A stretch of DNA of 64,000 bases from Elymus sibiricus (lineage: Eukaryota; Streptophyta; Magnoliopsida; Poales; Poaceae). The notes under the pieces are model-generated. The model was not told where the DNA came from, searched no databases, and worked only from the letters and a program-made list of their open reading frames with translations. The position numbers and the translations under genes are program-made. The stretch lies in assembly GCA_039707655.1 (NCBI GenBank), contig CM077665.1, positions 305,722,486-305,786,485 of the forward strand, in the 5' to 3' direction. Shown here piece by piece: positions 20,684-31,073 of this stretch. Numbering within the stretch: position 1 is the stretch's first letter; every line of letters starts with the position of its first letter.

Positions 20684-23537
20684 TAATCTCCTTCTCCCCG
20701 CGAAGCATAGAACTTCTTCGCGTCCGCCATGCTCTTCTGGAAGTCCGAGCAGGTGCCTGGGGAATGCCATACTTGGGTAAGCAACTCGAACTTGCTATCC
20801 CCGAAGATACACTGCAATGAATACGGCTTACCATCCATGATAGCTTTGGCCTGGCTGACCTCCTCTTCAAAAGACCGCCTATCCACCCGCTCCTTTTGGA
20901 GATTAGTTTTAAGGGTGGATAGTTCGGCAGCCTGCTCCTTGCCCTTGCGCTCCAGGTCCTCGCACTTTTGCCCGGCGTCCTTGAGCTCCTGTTGGATTAC
21001 CTCCACCCGAGCCTCGTGCTTGTCACTAGTGGCTCTTAGGGCAGAGAGCGCGGTAGCCGCTTCTTTGGCCGCCGCCTTCTCCACTGCAGCCTCCTGCTTC
21101 GCCTTCTCAGGTTCGACCTTGAGCTTCTCAATCTCCTTCGCCGAGGCTGCATAAGCATCGACTTACATCCAGAAACCGTGTTGATAGTACGGTAAAGAAG
21201 AGTTTTGATACTCTAATCTGGCTTACCTTGCGCCTCGTCGAATCTCTTGTTTAGAGCGTCAAGCTCGTCTTCGAAGCTCTTGAGCTTCCGATTTAGCTCA
21301 TCTAGCTCGGCAGCGTTAGTTACCGCTGCCGTCGACGAAGCTTGTAACAAACAAAATCATATAACGTTACAGGGGTTTACAACCTCCGAACTGTCACTAA
21401 AATGATCCTGTGTCCGGTCCTTTTAAAGGCTGATAGAACGATCCGAACACATATTGTCCTATGCATAGTTCGGATAAGGATCTATGTTTGACCCCCAGGT
21501 AAGTTTTTCAAACTCACCTAGGGCTCGGGGGCTGCCATGTATATAATCATAACTCACAAAAAATAATAATTCATAAAGTAGAGCATTACATGGCTTACCT
21601 GGAAGCCTGTCAGGAGACCATTGAAGGCCTCCTTCAGTCCATGGTCTACGGACTGAATGCTCTGCAATACCACACCCATAAGGGTACGGTGCTCCCCGGA
21701 GATGGAGGCCCTTGACAGAGCCTCCCCCATTGCCGGCCACCCATTGGTCGGTGACGCCGGTAAGGATCGGTTGACCCGATCTCCAACCGGAGATTGAACC
21801 GGTGCCTCCGGAGGCATCGTGCGCTCCGGAAACCGCCTTGCAGGTGACTGAACGTCTTCCCGTATGGTCTCCTCAGTATCCGGGAGGGGCCTCTCCCCGG
21901 GTCTTCGGCGGCCGAGGTGTTAGCCTCGGCCATGACTTCGTCGCCTCCGCCTCCAGTGCCCGGCTCCAGAGGAGCCTGTTGGGACGACACCTCCGCGGCG
22001 TCCTTCGTGGCGCCCAGAGGAGAGTGGTGCGGCGTGGTCCCGCTCTCCGCTAGTTCGGCAGGCGGGGTCTCCCCGTCCGAAACTTGATCGGTGGGGAGTA
22101 CTTGTGGTGAGCTGCAAGACCATAGGCATTCACATGTCAGTAACATTCAAAACTTAACATTAGTACCCCAGGAGGTCTTCGGATCTTTACCTTCGAGGTG
22201 GGGGCTTGACCCTGAGGTTCCTTCGAGGAACCCTCTCGAAATCCTTGGACTCAGTATCCGAGTCCGAGCTGTCACCGGACAGGGTTACCTGTGTCCGGCG
22301 CGCTTTCTTCTGGGCGGGAGGAAGTACATCCTCTGAGACGTCCGATGACGCCGCCCTTTTTCCTGTGAGGAGGGAGTCGCCTCCCCCCTCAGCCTCATGC
22401 TCCTCCTCCTGATTCGAGGAGGCATGTGTTTCTTCGGACACAGCCCCTGGCTGGTCCCTATTGCGCAGGCCTGCTCGGCCTGGCTTCTTCTTCTCCTTCT
22501 TCTCCGGCGCCTTATAAGGCGCCACAATGAGCATCTCCGACAGCAGCGGAGACCTAGGGTCTTCGGGCTGTGGAGCCGGACACTTGATGCCCGTGGCCTT
22601 GCTCAGCCATTCCTGCGGAGGTGATCGGAAAGCACTTAGTTTTTCTTCGGAGGATAAAAGCCGATCTAATAGAACGATATCATACCTCGGAAGGAAGCTT
22701 ATCGGCGCGTAAGCCCTGGTCCTCCTTCTTGGCCGGCCAGTTCTCCTGCGCCTTGAACAGCGCTTTCCACAGCTTCTCACGTGTGGTACGGAAGAGTTGA
22801 TGGATCGTAGGATCGTCGTCAGTCTGATAATTCCACATGGGAGAGCTCCGGCGCTGGCAGGGGAGGATGCGCCGCCGAAGCATAACTTGGACCACGTTGG
22901 TCAGCCCGACTCCCTCCTTGATCATGGAGGCGATGCCCCTCTGCAGGTCATCCACCTCTGTGTCCGACCCCCAGTCGAGGCCCTTTCGGACCCATGAGGT
23001 CAATCTGGCCGAGGGGCCGGACCTGAATTCGGCAGGAACAGTTCCGCCCTCCTCCTTTGGCTCGGTGATGTAAAACCACACTTTTTGCCAAGTCTTGATG
23101 GTGTCGATGAAGGTGCCGGACAGCCATACTGCACGCGGGAGCTTGCCGATGACCGCCCCGCCGCAGTCTGCATGTGCGCTGGCGACACAGTTCGGCTTGA
23201 TGTTCAAGATCTTGAGCCACGGTCCGAAGTGTGGTTCGACTCGCAAGAAAGCCTCGCAGACGATGATGAAAGAGTTCGGCGGGAGGTCATGGAAGTCGAG
23301 GCCGTAGAAGAACATGAGGCCCCTCACGAAGGGGTGGAGCGGGAAGCTCAATCCTCGGATGAAGTGGGGAAGGAAGACCACCCTCTCACTAGGTTTGGGG
23401 GTGGGAATCACCTGGCCCTCCTCCGCAGCGCGGTGGAAGACATTGGGGGGGAGGTAACCGGCGTCCTTGAGATCCCGGATGTCTTGGTCTGTGACCGTGG
23501 ATGCCTCCCACTTGTCGTTGGATCCGGAGCTGGCCAT
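20684..23537 (-). pseudogene. Antisense spliced gene of element E (PF04195-like), unit 1, broken
   Basis: Runs opposite to the element. Exon 1 (23537-22686) starts MASSGSNDKWEAST and contains FPLHPFVRGLMFFYGLDFHD and NSFIIVCEAFLRVEPHFG, the plant 'putative gypsy type transposon' (Transposase_28) domain. Likely exon 2 is 22612-22191 (intron GAG/GTATGA...CCGCAG; the join keeps frame; a basic KKEKKKPGR stretch and acidic/serine-rich parts follow), exon 3 22111-21599 (TTGCAG acceptor, CAG/GTAAGC donor), exon 4 21340-21227, and exon 5 from 21146, coiled-coil, ending GEGD and stop. The exon 3-4 phase does not close cleanly. A one-base deletion near 21897 shifts exon 3 relative to unit 2. After the stop the frame continues LFWAQFEAPERSPLL, as in longer family members. 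Function unknown. Confidence 0.75.
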
Positions 23538-24105
23538 GGCTAAGCGCGGACTAGGAAGAATGGAAAACCTAGATCTAGGCTCTGGAAGCTCGGGAGATTG
23601 GGGAAGCAGGGATGCGAATGGGAAGTGCGGATAAGCCTTGGGGTTTTCTTTTCCTTTTATTGAGCTTACTGCCGGTTAGCCTCCCTTCACGGCACCGTGA
23701 ATCTCTCCGCTTCTCAAGGCATGCGTGCCGTTATGCGCGCATGATTAAACATATCCCGTGTAAAATGGGGGACGATCGGTGCATTGATGGATCGTGCTGG
23801 TGGAAACGGCCTCGAACCGCGAATCGAGTCTTTACGACTAGTTTAGTGGTCGTGGCGGGCCGTGACCTTTCATTTGAAAGGTTGTCAGAAATCACTATTT
23901 ACTCCCTGACGTTTGGCCTATAGGGCCGGTTACTCATGGTGTTCGGATGATCTATGATCGGAAAAACTACACGTCGTCGGAGGCCGAACTATCCCGGCCA
24001 ATCATTATTTGGAAAGGAGGAACTCGCCTCGCAAGCCGAAGACTTTGATCACATGAAGCAGCCGAAGCTAGGACTCTTGGCATTGGAGGCTAGTTCGGGG
24101 GCTAC

Positions 24106-24576
24106 TGAGGGAGTCCTTGATTAAGGGGTCCTCGGGAGGCCAACCTATCTATTATAGGCCAAACTTTATGGGCCGTTCGCCGGACATTGGACTGATGGAA
24201 GACCCGGACTCCAGAAAGGAAGCTTCTAGAATCGTGGCGTATCCTCCACGTTTGAAGTAGTAAATAGGCATGTTAATCCCTTCGACGTGTAACCGACCAT
24301 GTGTAAACCCTAGGGACCCCTGGCATCTATATAAGCCGGAGGGTTTTAGGTTGTAGAACAACAGAACTCATCTAGGGTTTTAGCTACTTGATCTCAAGGT
24401 AGATCAACTCTGTAATCCCCATACTATCAATATAATCAAGCAGGACGTAGCGTATTACCTCCATAGGAGGGCCCGAACCTGGGTAAAACCTTGTCCCCTT
24501 CGTCTCCTGTTACCATCGTTCCTAGTCTTACAGTTCAGGACCCCCTACCCGAGATCCGCCGGTTTTGACACCGACA
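24106..24576 (+). repeat. Element E, right LTR, unit 1 (471 bp)
   Basis: Partner of 19576-20047. By eye it has many G-to-A or C-to-T type changes relative to the left LTR, for example GGCCAAACTT versus GGCCGGACTG, and GATCTCAAGG versus GATCTCGAGG. The unit 2 right LTR (57707-58177) lacks most of these. Confidence 0.9.
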
Positions 24577-26199
24577 ATCCCCAAGCTTAATTCCTACTCG
24601 TCCTCGAGTAGGTAAATGATAAAAGAACTAATTTATGAAGTGTGAATGCTAGCATAATATATAAGTTTGATCATTGATAATTTCAGTCAATTTTCTAGCA
24701 TCATAACCAGCAACTTTTTCTCATAAAAATCATCATGTCATGGTTCAAACATTGCATTCTATTGAAACTTAACAATCTATGTTCTTGGTCACCAAACAAT
24801 TGCAATTCAACTTATTCTCAGCAAAGTCTAAGTAAGAGCTCCACATACTCAATCATCATATAGTCTTCTATGATTGCTAGTACTCAAAGCATATTTTTAG
24901 AACAAATGGCATTCATCGAACATAGAGAAAGATAGGGGCTTAATGTTTCGCCTCCCCACTCATTTATCATAGAGATAATTGTCAACAATAATAAGTCATG
25001 ATCAAATATATTTGACTGGCCATATGTGCCTAGATCTTTCCCCACCACATGATGCTTGCCAACTAGAGAATAATTGAGGTTGAAATGAGAATGCATACTA
25101 TTGACTCTTGCATAAAAGTAAATACTGAAAGGTAAAAGAAATGCCCTTCGCAGAGGGAAGCAAGGATTTGCAGAGGTGCCAGAGCTCAAAGCTTAAATAA
25201 GAGATAAATATAATTTTGGGAGGTGCACCCTTCCTGACAACGTTACGACCAAGAGTTATCAATATCTTCCATGTTAAACACATTAGCGGCGGTTCCCAAG
25301 TGGTAAAAGTAAAGGTTTACTCCCCCTCCACCAACAAACACACTCCACGGCTAGCCGAATCCACTGGTACCGTCCATACTAACAACATTCCTCGGGAAGT
25401 TTTGTTTAATTATTTGCATTTTTTTTATTTCGGGACTGGGAATCCCTATTACCGCCCCTCTCGTGCAAGGACGAGTGAATAAACACTCATCATGAGAATA
25501 ACCCGCTTAACATGGAAGATACTGACCGCCCCCCGTCGCTCCATGAGCGGTCCAGGCACACAAAACAGATGTTTATTTGAATGTTTAGAGGTGGCACATG
25601 CAAATTTACTTGGAATGGCAGTGAAATACCATATATAGGTAGGTATGGTGTACTCTTATGGAAGAAACTTGGTTCAAGGATTTGGATGCACAAGTAGTAT
25701 CTCTACTTAGTACAAAGTGTTGGCTAGCAAAAGGTTCTAAACAAGCACCACATGTTGGAGGATCCATAACAATATAAATTCTATGCAAATATACACAACC
25801 ATAACTCATTACGTTGTCTTCCTTGTCCAACTTCAGCTAATTTGCTCAAGTTTGAAAATAATTAATGGCTATTCACAATCATAGAAGATGTCCAAGATAA
25901 TATATTTGTATGTGAAAGTTCTTTTCCTTATACTAATCTTTCACGAATTGCTTGTATGACCAATATTGTGATTCTCAAGCTTCAAAAGATTTCACTTTCT
26001 AAACCCAATGTGAAGCTACTACTAGGCATGATATGAACATATAATTTCAACTTCATGGTATTCAATTCATTCAACAATTTACTCATAGGATATAAGTGAA
26101 GCACAAGAGTAAATGACAAGCCACTCTCAAAAGATATAAGTGAAGATCGATGAGTAGTCAAACAATTAAGTAGCTATGTGAGGACTCTCTCTCTCTCAA

Positions 26200-27590
26200 T
26201 AAATATTTTCAGATATGAGTATTTTATTCAAATAGAAAACTAAAAAAATAGAACTCCAAGAATAGCACGCATCATGTGAACGAATCAAAATTTAGGCTCA
26301 ACATAGGCTAACCGATAGTTGACGAAGAGAGGTGGGATGCGTAGCATCCCCAAGCTTAGATGCTTGAGACTTCTTGAAATATTTACTTGGGGTGCCTTGC
26401 GCATCCCCAAGCTTGAGCTTTTGTATCTCGTTCAATCCTCTCGTATCATGGTTTCACCTATTCTGAAAAGAACTCGTGAGATAGGTTAGTACACATAAGA
26501 ATAAATCAACACTTCATGTACCGCCAAGACAAGTTGCATAATAATTTCCAAACATCATCTACTGTTTACTATCGTTTCCACAAATTATATCTACCAATAT
26601 AGGCTATGGAAACTATAGAATAAGTAGATAACAAAACTATGACGGCAATCTGTCCAAACAGAACAGTCTGTAGCAATCTATTAAAACAGTCTACATACGT
26701 AACTCAAAAAATTATGAAAATTTAGGACATGCTTAAGAATTTATATGAAAATACTGTGTAAAAATTTCAGAAACTTTCCATGTTCCAGTAAAATATGAAA
26801 ATTCAAACACTACAGAGAAAGTTTCTTTTTTTACACAGCACACATCAAACATGCAATGCAGGCATCCTAAGGCAATTCTTGGAACCTTTTATTGAAAAAC
26901 AAGATTATAAATAACACCTAACAGAAAATAACAAAATATAATGACGCTCCAAGCAAAGCACATATCATGTGACGAATAAAACTATAGCTCCAAGTAAGAT
27001 ATACCGATAGTATTGAAGACGAAAGAGGGGATGCCTTCCGAGGCATCCCGAAACTTAGGCGCTTGATTCTTCCTTGGATATTAACTTGGGGTTCCTTGGG
27101 CATCCCCAAGCTTAGGTTCTTTTCACTCCTTATTCTCCTCATATCGGTGTCTCACCCAAAACTTGAAAACTTCAATCACACAAAACTTAACGGAACTTCG
27201 TGAGATGGGTTAGTATAATAAATAAAGATCATTCACTTAGGTACTGTCAAGACAAGATTCATAATTTTTCTCACATAATACCTAAGTATTCTACCATTCC
27301 CATAATTTATATCATTGAATATAAGCTATGGGAACACTAAAACAATCAAACTATGCATGCAAAACAGAAACTGTCAAAAACAGAACAGTCTGTGAAGATC
27401 TGTAGTATAGCCATACTTTCCTGTCTCTAAAAATTCTGAAACATTAGGACAACCTGAAGAACTTGTATACGAATACTGTGGAAAAAATTCAGATCATTAT
27501 CGTGCTCCAGTGAAAAACTAAAATACCTGTACTGGAGTCAAAAGTTTCTGTTTTGGTTTAGCATCAATTCTACTCATCTTGTGAGTCATC
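26200..27590. repeat. Two diverged ~0.7-kb direct repeats in element D
   Basis: Unit a is about 26200-26880 and unit b about 26885-27590. Shared blocks in the same order are AAGAATAGCACGCATCATGTG / AAGCAAAGCACATATCATGTG, GCATCCCCAAGCTTAG, TTCGTGAGATGGGTTAGTA-like, AAGACAAG, ACAGAACAGTCTGT, and CTCCAGTGAAAAA / TTCCAGTAAAATA. The pair recurs at about 59825-61215. The repeats are well diverged and so old within the family. Confidence 0.75.
26386..26411. other. Hairpin built on the PPT-like motif, repeat a
   Basis: CTTGGGGTGCC and GCATCCCCAAG form an imperfect inverted repeat around TTGC. The equivalent at 27085-27110 is CTTGGGGTTCC..GGCATCCCCAAG. A sister hairpin at 27028-27049 has perfect arms GGGATGCC/GGCATCCC; in unit 2 (60652-60675) the arms are 9 bp, GGGGATGCC/GGCATCCCC. 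Confidence 0.6.
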
Positions 27591-28167
27591 CCAAAGGCTT
27601 TACTTCGCACTTTATTGAAATAAAAGACACAAAACATGATTACTACAGTATCTTAATCATGTGAACACACAAAAACAGAAAGTAAAAGTGTTGGGTTGTC
27701 TCCCAACAAGCGCTTTTCTTTAAAGCCTTTTAGCTAGGCATGATGATTTCAATGATGCTCACATAGGAATAGTATTTGAAACATGCAAGAGAGCATCATG
27801 AATGTCATGACAAGCACATTTAATTCTAACCCACTTCCTATGCATAGGGATTTTGTGAGCAAATAATTTATGGTAACAAGATTCAACTAGCATAGGAAGG
27901 CAAAATAAGCATAACTTTCAATCTTTCAACACATAAAGAGGAAACTTGATATTATTGCAATTCCTACAAGCATATGTTCCTCCCTCATAACAATTTTCAG
28001 TAGCATCATGAAGGAATTTCACAATGTAACTATCACATAAAGCATTATTTTCGTGATGCACAAGCATAGAATTTTCATTACTCTCCACATAAGCAAATTC
28101 CTTCTCATTCATTGTAGTGGGAGCAAACTCAACAAAATAACTATCATGAGACACTTGATTCACATAA

Positions 28168-28171
28168 CCAC
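28168..28171. other. Duplication breakpoint with CCAC microhomology
   Basis: The sequence to the left (ending ACATAACCAC) is the inside of element D and continues in unit 2 at 61796 as ATTCAATATT. The sequence to the right (GTGAAGGTTTGG) is the inside of A's LTR and is preceded at 391-400 by CTTCTCCCAC. The only bases shared by both parents at the join are CCAC, present at 397-400, 28168-28171 and 61793-61796. The join also creates a chimeric open frame running from D into the LTR, which is an artefact of the fusion. Confidence 0.93.
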
Positions 28172-31073
28172 GTGAAGGTTTGGTGCGTAAAAAGGTCAAC
28201 GACCAACTCAGATCAAATACCCAACCCATTAGCATTTTATTAATGCGGGGCAAGCGCGACCCATGAAGTGCGGTCCCGTCGCCCCGTCTCGAGGATGTGT
28301 CGCAAGGGCCTCTCCTGCCCGTCCACGCCTCATCATCATCAAACCGTAGGTACCCCTCAGGGCCGACCCATCACCAACAGGTTTCCGTAACCAGGTCATA
28401 GTAACTGTGTGTATAAAACATCAAGATGGAACCTGAGGAATCACCCTCAAAGGGTCCCGCTCGATGAAACCGTCAAGGTGGACTTAGAGGAATCACCCTC
28501 GAGGGTCCCACACTTGAGGGGTTGCACGACAGAGTCATCGTCGAGAGTGGTGAAGGAGGAATGACCCTCGATAACCATGACCGACTAGCTGCACTACAGA
28601 GCTAGCATCATGAGTACTTCACGAGGTGTCACCCTCGGTACTTGATAGTAGCGTTGCAGAGTCGTACAACTAAAGGGGGGTGCGGTGATGTGAGGGGCCT
28701 GGCTTGTCGGTCGGTTGATCGAGTCTTCGAGTTGTCGAGTCGTCAAGTCATCGATGAAGAAGCAGGGGCAACTGGGACTAAGGGGTCACTGCGGATTCAT
28801 TGATCAACCTATTCTAAGCAGTTGATATGATTGTAGGTATGGTAGCAGTTTATCAAAAACAGGCTATGCATCAGAAATAGGAGATAGCTAGTACAGTAGC
28901 AAAATCTAATGCAAGAGTGAGAGGGAAAGGAATGGGCGATATTGGAATGCTCAAGGGGGTTGCTTGCCTTGCTGCTCTGCAGCAAAGGCCTGATCGTCAA
29001 CGGTGTAGTCGTACCCGGCAGCTCCGTTAGTCTCAGGGTCTACCGGAGAGAAGAGGGGGGAAGAAACAATAAATATAAAGCACAGATGCAACACGATGCA
29101 TGACATGGCAATATGCAGAGCTAGGCATGCACTAACGCAGTACTACACGTTGCAGACGGATCGGAAGAATACCTGACGATATTTCCCGGGTCTCTTGCTA
29201 TTACCGGACATATGATCGTAATGCTAAATGTCCATGTTCATCATGCTAGGAGCATGTGACAGACGAACGGACAGCGTATTCGGATTCATGGGATTTTTCT
29301 GATCAACTTTCATGTATAAATTATTTTCATCTGACTTACGGTTTATTTTACATTAATTTTTAAAGTTTTATAAATATTCTGAAATAAACATAGTTAAATT
29401 TAATTCAATAAATGCATTTATGATGTCAGCATGAGGTCATCATTGCATCAGCAGTCAACAATGCTAGTTGACTGGTCAAACTGACTGCTGGGCCCCACCT
29501 GTCATACTCTGTATAAATAACAGAGGGGTTTAATGAAACTAAATAAGGGGGCCCCACATGTCAGTGTCTCATTAGGTTAATTAATTAATTTTACTTAATT
29601 TAATTACTGGATTAGCCAGCTGACAGGGTTGGCCCACTTGTCATACTCACAGGGGGACTGGGACCCACCTATCATTGACTTGGACCGAGTCCAGTCAGCA
29701 GTTGACCAAGTCAACTGGTCAACCAGAGGCTCAGGGCCCGCTGGTCAGTGACCCTGCGGGTGGCCCCGGCCTGGCCACGTAGGCGGCGGCGGCGCTGGGC
29801 CGCCAGAGGAGCTCCGGCGAGCACCAGGAACCACGGCGGGGCTCGGAATGGCGGCGGCGGCATTCGGCCATCACGGGCGCGAGCAAACCAGCGACTAAAC
29901 TGAGCATATTTTGCGCGGGATGGGCTCTACGCACGCACCGCAAGCGAACGGACTTGGCTACGGCTCCAAACGACCACCGAATGGTCGCTGGCATTGAGCA
30001 TCCGCGGCGGCGGGATCGGGCTCACGTGGAACTACTGCTACGGTGACCTACGCGGGCTCAGGGAGCAGGAGAGCATGAGGAGTTTCTCACCGGCGTTGAG
30101 GGGAAGGCCCGATGCAGAGCTCGAAGCAGCGGAGGTGATGAATCGACCGGCGGTGTGTTGCGGGTCCGAGGAGGAAGAAGGAGACTGGCGACGGCGTGGG
30201 GGCTCACTGGCCTCGATCCAATGCTCCAGGAGGTCGAGGACGATGAGGCGGAGCTCAGGGACTTGTCCGAGAGGGAAGAGGAGGACGATGGCCGCGTCTC
30301 TTACCATGGCGCGGCCATGGATCCGTTCGGCCGAGCTCGAACGCGAGCGAGGAGAGGGACAGAGAGGGGGCTAATGGGTCCTAGGGTTTGCGGGATGGAG
30401 AGAGGGCGCCGTGGGGGTGTTCTTATCCTCACGTTAGCCCCTGGATGGCCGACAGCGCAACGATCGCCGTTCGGACGGCGCTGGCGCCATGGCCTCCCTT
30501 CCCCTGGCGCGAGGAGGAAGAAAAGGCCGGCGCTTGCTGGGCCGGGCCAGCCTGTAGCACTTGGGCTACAGTGCTCGGCAGTCTTTTTCTTTTATTTCTT
30601 TTTTTGTTTTCTGCTTTCTGTTTTTCTTTTCTGTTTCATTTTCTTTCTGCAATAATCTTCTTCAGCAAAAATTGTGACCTACTCCAAATAATACTTTCCA
30701 ATATTCTGCATGGCCACATATAGTTTGAGGGATTTTGGAAATTGTTTGCATTTTCCAATTGAATTTAATAGCACATTAAAATGCAATTTGGTGCGGTTAT
30801 AGATGGTGGGGTCCACACCATATATTTTGTGATGTTGTTTTCCTTAACATCATTTATTTGGTGACTTTCCACAAGTGTGCAACAATTTGTTCTTGTTGTT
30901 TGAGTAATTATTTTATCACAATAAAATTCAATGCCCCTTTAAAAGTGGAATTTGAAATGAGATATGAACTTCAACTTGATCATATCCTCTTTAGCAAAAT
31001 GATTAGGCAATGATCATGGTCATCACTGTGCTTAATTACAATGATCATTGTAGCCAAAATCCAGGGTGTCACA
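28172..31073 (-). mobile_element. Element A, 3' LTR, unit 2, truncated at junction
   Basis: Matches 401-3425. Its outer part is missing because the duplication breakpoint falls inside the LTR. Compared with unit 1 it lacks 120 bp (2079-2198) and one GGC triplet near 2015. The inner end at 31073 (GTGTCACA) meets the polypurine tract as in unit 1. The 9-bp variable repeat is near 28715-28755. Confidence 0.88.

Larger units (their letters stand above)
19571..24581 (+). mobile_element. Element E, complete LTR retrotransposon, unit 1 (TSD ATCCC)
   Basis: Nested inside D. The element spans 19576-24576 (5,001 bp) with LTRs 19576-20047 and 24106-24576 that start TGAGGGAGTCCT and end CACCGACA. It is flanked by the 5-bp repeat ATCCC at 19571-19575 and 24577-24581. 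A purine-rich stretch with TTCGGGGGCTAC precedes the right LTR. The internal 4.06 kb lacks protease, RT and integrase; it has only a short plus-strand gag-leader-like frame and an antisense multi-exon gene. This fits a non-autonomous member of a large Triticeae gypsy family (Fatima-like; name tentative). The right LTR here has visibly more differences from the left LTR than in unit 2. Confidence 0.92.
401..28171. repeat. Tandem segmental duplication, unit 1 (27,771 bp)
   Basis: This segment is repeated in direct orientation immediately downstream as 28172-61796. Matching landmarks keep a near-constant offset of 27,646-27,650 bp from about 3.4 kb to 15.9 kb: the LTR end at 3425 and 31073, the Harbinger-like element at 10015 and 37661, and D's LTR at 17897 and 45550. 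The left breakpoint lies inside an LTR of element A and the right breakpoint inside element D. The order LTR, internal region, protease/RT fragment, DNA transposon, captured-gene segment, D and E is the same in both units, with scattered substitutions and small indels. Duplication by unequal or microhomology-mediated recombination is inferred. Confidence 0.95.
24577..28171 (-). mobile_element. Element D internal region, unit 1, cut by duplication junction
   Basis: Continuation of D after the nested E. It starts with ATCCCCAAGCTTAATTCC, the complement of a polypurine tract TTAAGCTTGGGGAT next to the LTR. It is mostly AT-rich and non-coding, with two diverged ~0.7-kb direct repeats (26200-27590), several copies of the tract-like motif GCATCCCCAAGCTT, GC-rich hairpins and a hairpin GTTGGG/CCCAAC (27690-27707). 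The first 83 codons' worth of an ORF tail (27918-28165, minus) match the D ORF of unit 2, but it is truncated and fused to LTR A at 28168-28171. Confidence 0.85.

Noticed and set aside
23085..23543. Plus-strand ORFs opposite exon 1 of the antisense gene (152 codons; also 56686-57144)
   Set aside because: They are the shadow of the PF04195-like exon, whose motifs are clear on the minus strand.
27918..28253. 111-codon ORF that looks like a fusion protein of D and LTR A
   Set aside because: It is created by the duplication junction at 28168-28171 and is not a gene.
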